From contig JADIZG010000013.1 in NCBI GenBank assembly GCA_016704895.1, forward strand, positions 1 through 64,000: 64,000 nt of DNA, in the 5' to 3' direction. Under the pieces are notes generated by a model. That model did not search any database and had not been told where the DNA came from. It was given only the letters and a program-made list of their open reading frames with translations. This stretch comes from Betaproteobacteria bacterium. GTDB taxonomy: Bacteria > Pseudomonadota > Gammaproteobacteria > Burkholderiales > Casimicrobiaceae. Made by a program: the position numbers and the translations under genes. Positions 54,507-62,302 of the stretch are shown here, piece by piece; the first letter of the stretch is position 1; each line of letters opens with the position of its first letter.

Positions 54507-55112
54507 GTGCACGACGAGGCAAAGCCGGGGGTCGACGTGGTCTTCGGGCTCGGGGGAACGAGCCTGCCGCACGACCATGCCGAGGCGTTGGCGCTGGCCG
54601 TGGCGGTCTGGCTGCCCTGGCTCGAGGACGAGCCTTCGGCGGGCATCCACCCGCTGCGCACCGCGCCCACGACGCAGGGGATGGTGCTGCTGGCGAGGCG
54701 GGCCCGGATGACGCTGCGCGTCCCGGCCCACCGCGCCGCGGCGAGCCTCGGCCTGAGCGAGAAGCGGCTCGAGGTCGGGGAAGGGCTGGCGATCGGAGGC
54801 GGCGAGGTGAAGGCGTTCGTGCCGAGCCCGACGCTCTACTCGGGGCGCGTGGCGACCACGGCTCGGGACGACCGGGCGTTCCACGACGAGGTCGCCCGCT
54901 GGCTCGACGCCGTGGGCGTACACGGCGAGATCATCTCGGGGCGCCCGCGGCGGTTGGCGGCGGGCGGTCAGGAGGTGCTGGCGTACGGGCTGGCCCTGCA
55001 CGGCTTGAGCCCCGCCGACTCGGTGAGGGTGCAGGGCGAAGGACTGGGGCCGCACAGGCGGCTGGGGTGCGGCATCTTCGTGCCGCACAAGGCAATCGCG
55101 GTTCCGGACTGA
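54507..55112 (+). CDS. orphan Cas6/Cmx6-like protein (type I-MYXAN Cas6 family)
   Basis: 201 residues from GTG 54507 (GAGGAG ribosome site five bases before). The protein matches the Cas6/Cmx6 family of CRISPR RNA endonucleases along its length: VDVVFGLGGTSLPHDHAEAL (candidate active-site His in PHDH), WLPWLEDEPSAGIHPLR, SEKRLEVGEGLAIGG, PSPTLYSGRVAT, and the glycine-rich RNA-binding loop GEGLGPHRRLGCGIFVPHK. Cas6 proteins cut repeat RNA to make crRNA. Here there is no CRISPR array and no other cas gene; instead it sits in an operon divergent from dsrA, followed by a DsrC paralogue. A role in processing or binding dsr-linked mRNA, or another ligand on the ferredoxin-like fold, is possible but unproven. 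Confidence 0.8.
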   Translation: MHDEAKPGVDVVFGLGGTSLPHDHAEALALAVAVWLPWLEDEPSAGIHPLRTAPTTQGMVLLARRARMTLRVPAHRAAASLGLSEKRLEVGEGLAIGGGEVKAFVPSPTLYSGRVATTARDDRAFHDEVARWLDAVGVHGEIISGRPRRLAAGGQEVLAYGLALHGLSPADSVRVQGEGLGPHRRLGCGIFVPHKAIAVPD

Positions 55113-55156
55113 CGGATGTCCAGCGAACGGGCCGCGCGGACGAGGCGGAGGCGACG

Positions 55157-55486
55157 ATGGGCTACACGGTGGACGGGCAGGAGCTCGCGTGCGACGACCT
55201 GGGCTACCTGGTCGAGGCCGACCCGCGCGACGAGGTGTCGGTGGCGATCGCCGAGGCGGACGGCATCGCGCTGACCGACGCCCACTGGGAGGTGATCCGG
55301 TTCCTGCGCGACGAATACGCGACCCACGGGCACACGCCGAATTTCCGCAACATGCTCAAGGGCTTCCAGGCGATCCGCCCGGAGGCCGACAGCCAGTACC
55401 TCTACGAGCTCTTTCCGATGGGGCCGGCGAAGCAGGCGGTGAAGCTCGCCGGGCTTCCGCAGCCCTATGGCAAGGGCGGATACTGA
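55157..55486 (+). CDS. DsrC/TusE-family paralogue lacking the redox cysteines
   Basis: 109 residues from ATG 55157 with GGAGG upstream. DsrC fold segments: GYTVDGQELACDDLGYLVEA, ALTDAHWEVIRFLRDEY and SQYLYELFPMGPAKQAVKLAGLPQP. The Cys partner site is Val95 (KQAV for KQAC) and the conserved tail TGCV is replaced by YGKGGY; the only Cys (12) is elsewhere. It therefore cannot perform DsrC chemistry, and a regulatory or chaperone role is likelier. It keeps the YLYELFP block, closer to true DsrC than the paralogue at 41404. Confidence 0.88.
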   Translation: MGYTVDGQELACDDLGYLVEADPRDEVSVAIAEADGIALTDAHWEVIRFLRDEYATHGHTPNFRNMLKGFQAIRPEADSQYLYELFPMGPAKQAVKLAGLPQPYGKGGY

Positions 55487-55521
55487 AATCGACGGCACGG
55501 CCAGCCGCCGCCGGGGATGCG

Positions 55522-56022
55522 ATGAGCGCCAAAACGGAATCCGGGCAGGACCTCAAGCCGACGATGACGCTGGACATGCGCGGGACGAGCTGCCCCGCGC
55601 CGCTCCTGGGCGCGAAGCGGCTCATCGACGCGATGAAGCCGGGCGAGGTGCTGCTCCTGCTGTCGGACTGCCCGGGCACGCAGGACGACCTGTTCGCCTG
55701 GTCGCGGCACACGGACAACCACGTCGCGCGGACCGAGCGCCTCCCCGACCGCGGCCACGGCTACTACATCCAGCGCGGCCGCAGCGGCGGCCCCGCGGCC
55801 AACGCGGTGCTCGACCTGCGCGGCGCGGTGTGCCCGGGGCCGATCGTCGAGGCGAAGAAGCTCCTGAACGGGATGCACGCGGGCGAGACGCTCAAGCTCG
55901 TCAGCAACTGCCCGGGCGTCGCCGCGGATGTCGGCGACTGGGTGCGCGCCACCGGGCTGAAGCTCCTGCGCACCGAGGAGATCGGCAAGGGCGAGTTCGA
56001 GTTCTACATCGGCAAGCCCTGA
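55522..56022 (+). CDS. TusA-TusA didomain sulfur-carrier protein
   Basis: 166 residues containing two TusA domains. The first has LDMRGTSCPAPLLGAKRLI (Cys24, CPxP) and LLLLSDCPGTQDD (Cys50); the second LDLRGAVCPGPIVEAKKLL (Cys104, CPxP) and LKLVSNCPGVAAD (Cys130). TusA proteins carry sulfur as persulfide and donate to DsrEFH. Doubling could give avidity or internal transfer. It is encoded 36 bases after the DsrC paralogue, in the operon divergent from dsrA. Confidence 0.92.
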   Translation: MSAKTESGQDLKPTMTLDMRGTSCPAPLLGAKRLIDAMKPGEVLLLLSDCPGTQDDLFAWSRHTDNHVARTERLPDRGHGYYIQRGRSGGPAANAVLDLRGAVCPGPIVEAKKLLNGMHAGETLKLVSNCPGVAADVGDWVRATGLKLLRTEEIGKGEFEFYIGKP

Positions 56023-56140
56023 AATGGTGATCGGATCCTCGTTCCCGCGGAAAGTCCGGCCCGCCGTGTCGATCGGCGGGGCGCGCGATGGGATCAGGCG
56101 CGACCCGCGAGGTCGCGGCGCCAATGCCTCTGACCCCATC

Positions 56141-56741
56141 ATGCGCATCAAGAGCCAGTGGTTCCGCGAGGACGCGCAGAAGAGCGCGGCCGAGATTCGC
56201 GAGCGCGGCCGCGTTCATCGTCTGGCGCGTCGCCCAGAACGCGCTCAAGAACATGCGCAACGCGGGCTACGAGCTCCCGCCGGGCGCGCCGTACTTCGCG
56301 TTCCTCGCCGAGTTCCTCGCTTTCCTCGTCGCCGCCGCCGACCGGATCGCCTACCAGCGCCGCGAGGCGGCATGGCGCGTCGAATTCACGACCGCGACGG
56401 CGAACCGCGTCGGCGAGACGCTCGCCGGCAACGAGGCCGACCTGCTCGGCGTCGACGCGGGCGAGAGCAAGCGCCGCTTCATCGCGCTCGTCAACGAGCG
56501 CGCCGCCGACTACGCGGACTACGGCTGGTCCGACGCCGGGCCCGAGTACGGGTTCATCCGCGGCTTCGGGCACTTCCTCTCGGACACGCTGCCCGAGGCC
56601 CACGACCGCAGCTGGGCGATCTCGCAGGTGATCGAGGTCGAGGCGCCCGAGGCCGTCGAGATGCTGCAGAAGGCGATGGCGGGCCTGCTGGGCGAGGCGC
56701 CGCGCCGCGCTCGACGCGCCGCCGGCGCGCAGGGCGAGTAG
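56141..56741 (+). CDS. unknown ~200-aa protein, one frameshift
   Basis: ATG 56141 gives RIKSQWFREDAQKSAAEI; after a one-base correction near 56198 the frame continues ASAAAFIVWRVAQNALKNMR, then FAFLAEFLAFLVAAADRIAY, GESKRRFIALVNERAADYAD and SDTLPEAHDRSWAISQVIEV. It looks like an all-helical soluble protein with aromatic-rich central helices. No cysteines or catalytic motif. I do not recognise a family. Its place between TusA-TusA and a dioxygenase suggests that it belongs to the same sulfur-linked operon; it ends two bases before the next gene. Confidence 0.65.
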
Positions 56742-56743
56742 CG

Positions 56744-57667
56744 ATGACGACGACGTCGACGCCCTCCACGCTCGCGACGCCGCCGCGGACCGGGTCGCCG
56801 TTCGGTCTCGACGACGAGCGCGCCTGGCGCGACTGGCGCGCGCGCAAGCTCGCGGGCTACCCCGCCGGTGCCTCGGACCTGGTGGTCGACGTCGCCGATC
56901 CGCGCGCACTGACGCGCTCCGAGCACGCGGCGCTCGCGGCGCGCTGCCGTGCGGCGAACATGGTGATCTACGCGAGCGCGGACACGAGCGCCGACAAGGA
57001 TCTGCCGCGGATGCTCGCGGCGCAGTTCGGGCTCACGAGCCTCGACCGCAACTGGCTCGCCGACGACGACGGCATCAGCAGCCTGGCCGTGTCGGAAGGC
57101 GGTGGGCGCGCCGACTTCATCCCGTACACGAACCGGCCGATCCGGTGGCACACCGACGGCTACTACAACCCGCCCGAGCGCACGATCCGCGCGATGGTGC
57201 TCCATTGCGTCACGAAGGCCGCCGAGGGCGGCGAGAACGCGCTGATGGATCCCGAGATCGCGTACCTGCAGCTGCGCGACGCGGATCCGGCGTTCGTGCG
57301 CGCGCTCTCGCGCCCCGACGCGATGACGATTCCCGAGCGCGCCGACGAGGACGGCGTCGCGCGGCCCGCGCAATCCGGCCCGGTCTTCTCGATCGATGCG
57401 TCGACCGGCCAGCTGCACATGCGGTACACGGCGCGCACGCGCAGCATCGAATGGCACGCGGACGCCGACGTGCGCGCGGCCGTCGCGGCGCTCGAGCGGC
57501 TGCTCGCGACGCCGTCGCCCTGGATCCACCACCTCACGCTCGAGCCCGGGATGGGGCTCCTGTGCAACAACGTGCTGCACGACCGGTCGGCGTTCACCGA
57601 CGATCCGGCGCATCCGCGGCTGCTCTACCGCGCCCGCTACCACGACCGCATCGACGCGTCGGGCTGA
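56744..57667 (+). CDS. TauD/TfdA-family Fe(II)/2-oxoglutarate dioxygenase
   Basis: 307 residues. The iron-binding HxD is in IRWHTDGYYNPP (His136, Asp138) and the distal His279 in CNNVLHDRSAF, followed by RLLYRARY, whose Arg would bind 2-oxoglutarate. Family members hydroxylate taurine, aryloxyacids, gamma-butyrobetaine and others, often releasing sulfite from sulfonates. Position within an operon next to dsrA raises the idea of sulfonate use, but the substrate is not predictable. ATG 56744 follows the previous stop by two bases. Confidence 0.88.
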   Translation: MTTTSTPSTLATPPRTGSPFGLDDERAWRDWRARKLAGYPAGASDLVVDVADPRALTRSEHAALAARCRAANMVIYASADTSADKDLPRMLAAQFGLTSLDRNWLADDDGISSLAVSEGGGRADFIPYTNRPIRWHTDGYYNPPERTIRAMVLHCVTKAAEGGENALMDPEIAYLQLRDADPAFVRALSRPDAMTIPERADEDGVARPAQSGPVFSIDASTGQLHMRYTARTRSIEWHADADVRAAVAALERLLATPSPWIHHLTLEPGMGLLCNNVLHDRSAFTDDPAHPRLLYRARYHDRIDASG

Positions 57668-57704
57668 CGGGCGGCGGCCTGCGACAACTTCCGAGGGGGA
57701 ATGC

Positions 57705-58574
57705 ATGAAGGCAACGCTGATCGTGGGAACCGCGCTCGTCGCGTGGTCGGCCGTCGCGCAGGCACTGAGCCCGTACGTCGACGCGGACAAGGCGGCCGGC
57801 GGCACGCTCGAGGCCGCGACCGCGGACGTCGAGAAGAAGCTCGCGGGTGCGGGCTTCCGCGCGCTCGGCCGCTACACGCCGAAGGGACTGCCGCAGCACG
57901 CGATCGTCGTCGTGGGCGATGCCGGGCTGCAGGACGCCGTGGCCGCGATCGGCGGCAGTGCGATCGCCGCCGCACCGCTGCGCGTGGACGTACGCGCCGA
58001 CGGCTCGGTGCGCTACGCCAACCCCGAGTACTGGGCGCGCGCGTACCTGCGGGGCGACTATCCGAAGGCGGAAGCCGCGGTCAAGGCGGCCTCGGGCAAG
58101 CTCGCGGGAGCGCTCGGCGGCGGGAAGCCGGCCGGCGGCGACGTGAAGGCCGAGGATCTCGCCGGCTATCGGTACATGTTCGGGATGGAGCGCTTCGGCG
58201 ACCGCAACGAGCTGGCCGAGCACGCGAGCTTCGACGAGGCGGTGCAGGCCGTGCGCGCGAACCTCGCGAAGGGCGTGGGCGACACCGCGAAGGTCTACGA
58301 GATCGTGCTGCCCGGGCGCAAGCTCGCGGTGTTCGGCGTCGCGCTGAACGACGGCGAGCACGGCGAAGGCTGGTGGGTGAACAAGATCGGCACCGACAAT
58401 GCTGCCGCGCTGCCCTGGGAGATCTGGATCGTCGACCGCAAGGCCTACGGGCTCTACGGGCGATACCGCACGGCGCTCGGCTGGCCCGAGCTCGGCATGG
58501 GCCAGTTCATGACGATCATGCGGCATCCGGACACGACGATGCAGATGCTGGAAGGCGTCGCCCGGAAGCCGTGA
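57705..58574 (+). CDS. exported protein of unknown function, 289 aa
   Basis: ATG 57705, with GAGGGGG upstream, begins a Sec signal peptide (ATLIVGTALVAWSAVAQA, likely cleaved before LSPY). The mature part has DVEKKLAGAGFRALGRYTPK and AIVVVGDAGLQDAVAAIGG, which recall DUF302-like domains, then KAEDLAGYRYMFGMERFGDR, VYEIVLPGRKLAVFGVALND and GQFMTIMRHPDTTMQMLEG. No cysteine or metal motif. It seems to be periplasmic and is encoded in the operon divergent from dsrA. Its role is unknown; a lipid or sulfur-compound binding role is speculation. Confidence 0.75.
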   Translation: MKATLIVGTALVAWSAVAQALSPYVDADKAAGGTLEAATADVEKKLAGAGFRALGRYTPKGLPQHAIVVVGDAGLQDAVAAIGGSAIAAAPLRVDVRADGSVRYANPEYWARAYLRGDYPKAEAAVKAASGKLAGALGGGKPAGGDVKAEDLAGYRYMFGMERFGDRNELAEHASFDEAVQAVRANLAKGVGDTAKVYEIVLPGRKLAVFGVALNDGEHGEGWWVNKIGTDNAAALPWEIWIVDRKAYGLYGRYRTALGWPELGMGQFMTIMRHPDTTMQMLEGVARKP

Positions 58575-58671
58575 CGGGGGGCGCCGCCGCGGGCCGGTCG
58601 ATGCGCGGGCGCGACGCGCGCGCAGGTCGCGCGGCCGGGACGGACGACGCGACGACTTCGTGGAGAACGCA

Positions 58672-60141
58672 ATGACGCCTTGGGTGACGCTGTCGCGGGC
58701 CGCGCGCCTGATAGGCGTGCCGCGCGGGGTGCTGCAGCGCGACGTGGCCGAGGGGCGGCTCGAGTCGAACGACGGGCTGGTCTCGCTTGATGGACTCGCG
58801 AAGCTCTATCCGGACTGGCGCCCCGACGACTCGGGCGCGTTCGAGCGCACCGCGAAGCTCCGCGACGAGGCGTTCGGCCGGCGGGTGCAGGAGCGCGTGC
58901 TGCCGCCGCAGGAGGTCCTCGCGCAGCGCCTGTTCGCGCAGAGCCGCGAGCTCGCCGACGCGCGCAGGCATCTCGCGCGCTACCACGAGCTCGTCGTGGA
59001 CTTGCGCGGACGCATCGAGGCGCTCGCCGCCGCGTCGTCGTCCCCCGCGCTCGCCGAACTGCATGCCGCGCTCGACGACGGCCTCGCGCGGGTGCTCGCG
59101 ACCGAGCCGGTCGACGCGCTGACCGTCATGGACGACGTGCTGAAGATCGTCTCGGCCGAGGTCACCGTCCGCCCCAGCGGCCGCGTCTTCTTCGTCGAGG
59201 GGCGCGACTCGCTGCTGCAGGCGGGCCTCAAGGCGGGGCTCAGGCTCAACTACGGGTGCGGCAACGGCACCTGCGGCCTGTGCAAGGCGCGCGTGATCGC
59301 GGGCGACGTCGTGAAGACGATGCCGTACGACTATCATCTCTCCGAGACGGAGCGCCTGCAGGGCCACACGCTGCTGTGCGCGCATTCCGCCGCGTCGAGC
59401 GAGATCGTGATCGAGACGCTCGAGGCGCACGGGCCCGGCGAGATCCCCGAGCAGGAGATCGAGGTGCGCGTGCGCTCGGTCGCGCCGCTCGCGCCCGACA
59501 CGCTGCTCGTCCACCTGCAGACGTCGCGCGGCAGCCGGCTGCGCTTCCTCGCCGGCCAGAGCGCGACGCTCTACGGCGGCGCCGGCGGCGTCGACGCGCG
59601 CGCGACCTGGCCGATCGCGAGCTGCCCCTGCGACGACCGCAACCTGCACTTCCACGTCGCGCGCGACCCCGGCGACGCGCTCGCGTCGATGTTCTTCGAC
59701 GCGGCGTTCCGCCCGGCCGATGCGCTGACGCTGTGGGGGCCGACCGGCGACTTCGTGCTCGCCGACGGCGGGCGGCCGCTCGCGTTCGTCGCGTGCGACA
59801 CGGGCTACGCGCCGATCAAGAGCCTGATCGAGCACGCGATCGCGATCGACGCGGCGCCGACGATGTCGCTCGACTGGCTCGCCACGAGGCCGGACGGCCA
59901 CTATCACGCGAACCAGTGCCGCGCGTGGGCCGCCGCGTTCGACGGTTTCCGCTACCGGGGACACACGGCCGCGGACGCCGCGTCGGGTGCGCGGGCGGTC
60001 GTCGAAACGATGGCGACCGCGCTGCAGCTGCCGCGTCACGACGTCCATGTGGCGGGCCCGGCCGCGTTCGTCGACGCCGCGGGGGCCGCGCTCGTCGCCG
60101 CGGGCGTCCCGCCCGCGCAGATCCGCACCACGGTGGCATGA
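58672..60141 (+). CDS. HTH-[2Fe-2S] ferredoxin-FAD/NAD(P) reductase fusion
   Basis: 489 residues from ATG 58672 (GGAG six bases before). Residues 1-50 resemble a MerR-type winged helix (LSRAARLIGVPRGVLQRDVA); 60-145 are a coiled-coil-like helical linker. A plant-type [2Fe-2S] ferredoxin follows with Cys196, 201, 204 (GCGNGTCGLC) and Cys236 (LLCAHS). From ~258 on comes a flavin/NAD(P) reductase module (LRFLAGQSATLYGG, ASCPCDDRNLHFHVA, ACDTGYAPIKSLIE). The reductase half resembles oxygenase reductases, but a DNA-binding-like domain at the front is unusual and suggests a redox-sensing regulator or a tethered electron donor. Confidence 0.88.
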   Translation: MTPWVTLSRAARLIGVPRGVLQRDVAEGRLESNDGLVSLDGLAKLYPDWRPDDSGAFERTAKLRDEAFGRRVQERVLPPQEVLAQRLFAQSRELADARRHLARYHELVVDLRGRIEALAAASSSPALAELHAALDDGLARVLATEPVDALTVMDDVLKIVSAEVTVRPSGRVFFVEGRDSLLQAGLKAGLRLNYGCGNGTCGLCKARVIAGDVVKTMPYDYHLSETERLQGHTLLCAHSAASSEIVIETLEAHGPGEIPEQEIEVRVRSVAPLAPDTLLVHLQTSRGSRLRFLAGQSATLYGGAGGVDARATWPIASCPCDDRNLHFHVARDPGDALASMFFDAAFRPADALTLWGPTGDFVLADGGRPLAFVACDTGYAPIKSLIEHAIAIDAAPTMSLDWLATRPDGHYHANQCRAWAAAFDGFRYRGHTAADAASGARAVVETMATALQLPRHDVHVAGPAAFVDAAGAALVAAGVPPAQIRTTVA

Positions 60142-60509
60142 CGGCGACCGAACGTCCGAAGACGATCCCGATCGTGCCGGTGGCGCACGACGAGGCGGGC
60201 GACTGCGCCGGCGCGGAGCCGTTCGTGCTGATGGTGCTGGGCGACAGCATGGCGCCGGAGTTCGCCGAGGGCGAGATCATCGTCGTCGAGCCGGAGGGGC
60301 TCGCCGTGGACGGCTCGTTCGTCGTCGCGGAGCTCGAGGACGGGTGGACGCTCCGCCAGCTCGCGCGCACCGGAGGCGGCTGGGAGCTGCGCGCGCTCGA
60401 TGCCGCGTGCCCCGCGGTCGCGATTCCCGACCTGGCGCCGGTGCGCGGCGTCGTGATCCAGAAGAGCAAGCCCGGCCGCCGCCGGGCCGCGAAGCGCTAC
60501 GTCGAGTGA
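60138..60509 (+). CDS. S24 (LexA-like) peptidase-fold protein lacking the catalytic Lys
   Basis: 123 residues; ATG overlaps the stop of the preceding gene (ATGA). The S24 Ser motif is GDSMAPEFAEGEIIVVEPEG (Ser37), followed by VDGSFVVAELEDGWTLRQL. In active S24 proteins the general base Lys lies in the TLKRL-type strand; here the place holds Arg73 (TLRQL), so self-cleavage is doubtful. There is no HTH in this protein, but an HTH fusion is encoded immediately upstream. It could be a non-cleaving partner or sensor domain. Confidence 0.82.
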   Translation: MTATERPKTIPIVPVAHDEAGDCAGAEPFVLMVLGDSMAPEFAEGEIIVVEPEGLAVDGSFVVAELEDGWTLRQLARTGGGWELRALDAACPAVAIPDLAPVRGVVIQKSKPGRRRAAKRYVE

Positions 60510-60536
60510 CGCCTGTCGCGTCACGGGAGAATCGCC

Positions 60537-60761
60537 GTGCCGTACTTCGTCTACCGCATCCATCGCTACGGCGGCCTCGAGAAGGTCGACGCGCTGGCCT
60601 CGTTCCGCGACGCGTCGGCGCGCGCGAAGGCGCTCCGCACGAGTCCCGACCTGCCGCCGGACTGCGCGGTCAAGGTCGTCTTCGCCGCGACCGACTTCGA
60701 GGCCGAGGACCTGCTGACACAGGAGCGCGCGCCCAAGCCCGGCATCGTGGGCGACGAATAG
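60537..60761 (+). CDS. small hypothetical protein, 74 aa
   Basis: GTG 60537 with CGGGAG upstream. Begins MPYFVYRIHRYGGLEKVDAL and has DASARAKALRTSPDLPPDCAVKVVFAATDFEAEDLL, a short alpha/beta fold; one cysteine. It fits neatly between neighbours on the same strand (27 and 23 bases). Family not recognised. Confidence 0.7.
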   Translation: MPYFVYRIHRYGGLEKVDALASFRDASARAKALRTSPDLPPDCAVKVVFAATDFEAEDLLTQERAPKPGIVGDE

Positions 60762-60784
60762 TCCCGGCGACGGGGGGCGGGCGG

Positions 60785-61231
60785 ATGGTCGACGAGGCGG
60801 CATTCCGGGCGGCGCGCAACGCATCGACGTCGCCGCCCTGCGTCTTCGCGAAGGCGGTCCTGGCCGGGTGCGCGACCTGCGCGACGTCGGTGCGCCGCGC
60901 GCTGGCCGAGCGCGAGACGATCGGCTGCACGTCGCCGGTGGCGCGCACGAACTGCGAGACGTTTGCCGCACTGCTGCGCGAGCGCGCCGCGTTCGCGCTG
61001 AAGCTGACGGTGGGGGCGCCGCTGCCGCACGCGGCGGCGATGAAGCTCCAGTGCGGCGGGCTCGCGGGCCTGCGCGCGTGCGCGGGCGGGGCGGAGGCCG
61101 ACGTGCACCGGCTCGTCGCCGGCGAGATGGCGCGCCGGGACAGCCTCGCGGAACTGCCGTGGCCGTCGATCGTCGCGTCGGTCGCCGGCTGGCAGGGACG
61201 GCGGCCTCGTCGCGCGAAGGACGAATCGTGA
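60785..61231 (+). CDS. cysteine-rich protein of unknown function, 148 aa
   Basis: ATG 60785. Eight cysteines stand out: SPPCVFAKAVLAGCATCATS, ETIGCTSPVARTNCETFA, MKLQCGGLAGLRACA. Their spacing (C-x9-C-x2-C, then isolated) could bind an Fe-S cluster or zinc. No signal peptide or membrane helix. The stop overlaps the start of the next gene (GTGA), so the two are translationally coupled. Belongs to the operon divergent from dsrA; possibly a redox partner of the Sfum_1244-like protein. Confidence 0.75.
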   Translation: MVDEAAFRAARNASTSPPCVFAKAVLAGCATCATSVRRALAERETIGCTSPVARTNCETFAALLRERAAFALKLTVGAPLPHAAAMKLQCGGLAGLRACAGGAEADVHRLVAGEMARRDSLAELPWPSIVASVAGWQGRRPRRAKDES

Positions 61232-62271
61232 CGCCCTCGCGCGAGGCCCTCGTCGCCGCGGTGCGCACGAACTGCGCGATCTCCGACGCGCGCCACGCGC
61301 GGGAGATGACGATGTGCACCTACCTGCTCGCGATGCGCGAGTACTACCGGTGGGAGCGCGGCGTCGCCCTCGATGCGCCGCTCGCGCGCACCGACGTGGG
61401 CGTCTGGCTCGCGGCGCGCGAGGCCGAGTGGGAGTCGCTCGAGGACGCCGACTATCGCCCGCTGCCGCTCGGCCCGGAGACGGTCGATCCGTACGACGTG
61501 GAGGCGGTCAATCGCGCGCTGGTGCCGGAGGGGATGGTCTACGGCGCCGGGATCGGGCGGTTCGGCAAGCCCCAGTTCTTCGTCGCGGCGCTCGAGCGCG
61601 AGGAGCGGCGCGGCGGGGCGCGGGTGCTCGTCGCCGGCCGCGAGCACGCACGCGACCTCGACGCCGCGCCCGCGGCGATGCGCGGAGGCACGATCTACGT
61701 GCGCCAGGAGTCGCTCGCGCGCGTGCTGTGGGAGAAGGCGGAGGCGTGGTCGGTCAGGCGCGCCGACGGCGCGCTGAAGTCCGCGCTCGACGCGCACGGC
61801 TACGAGGAGGGCTCGGCCGCGGCGCTCGAGCGCATGGTCGAGGCCGAGACCGAGACGCTGATCCTGCACGAAGTGGGCGAGCACGAGGCCGCGGCGCTGC
61901 TCGGCCCGGGATGGGAGCGGTCGCTGTGCGGGCTCGAGCGCCGGGGCGCCGCGATCCTGATGCGCGCGGTGCGCGACCACCTCGCCGACTGCCTCGTGAC
62001 GCTGCCCGAGCTCGTCGAGCGCCGCGCGGATGCGTCGCTGCACCTGTGGTTCGCGAACCTGGACGGCATGCGCCGCGAGCTGTTCCCGCGGGCGCAGGAT
62101 GCGTACCGCGCGTGGCTCGGCGGCGATCGGGGACAGGCGCTGCTCGCGACGGCGAAGGTCGGGGCGGAGCACTGGCGCCGCGCGTGCGGCGAGGTCCTCG
62201 ACGCGATCGCGGACGACGACGGCGAGCTGGCCGTCGAGGCGCTGGCGCTCGACGAGGCGCTGCGCCTGTAG
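61228..62271 (+). CDS. Sfum_1244-like conserved protein, unknown function
   Basis: 347 residues from GTG 61228. The opening RTNCAISDARHAREMTMCTYLL and EYYRWE match my memory of the Sfum_1244 family, found in sulfur-metabolising bacteria. Further blocks: GKPQFFVAALEREERRGGAR, SLARVLWEKAEAWS, ILHEVGEHEAAALLGPGWE (HExxH-like order HEVGEHEA, possibly metal binding) and LHLWFANLDGMRRELFPRA. Cysteines in NCAISD and MTMCTY could ligate metal with its Cys-rich neighbour. Last gene of the + operon, followed by a hairpin. Confidence 0.72.
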   Translation: MTPSREALVAAVRTNCAISDARHAREMTMCTYLLAMREYYRWERGVALDAPLARTDVGVWLAAREAEWESLEDADYRPLPLGPETVDPYDVEAVNRALVPEGMVYGAGIGRFGKPQFFVAALEREERRGGARVLVAGREHARDLDAAPAAMRGGTIYVRQESLARVLWEKAEAWSVRRADGALKSALDAHGYEEGSAAALERMVEAETETLILHEVGEHEAAALLGPGWERSLCGLERRGAAILMRAVRDHLADCLVTLPELVERRADASLHLWFANLDGMRRELFPRAQDAYRAWLGGDRGQALLATAKVGAEHWRRACGEVLDAIADDDGELAVEALALDEALRL

Positions 62272-62302
62272 CGCGCCTCCGCGTTCCTGGCGCAGAAATG
62301 CG

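Noticed and set aside
54507..55112. Evidence for a CRISPR-Cas locus
   Set aside because: Although the protein resembles Cas6, no direct-repeat/spacer array and no other cas gene was seen anywhere in the window.
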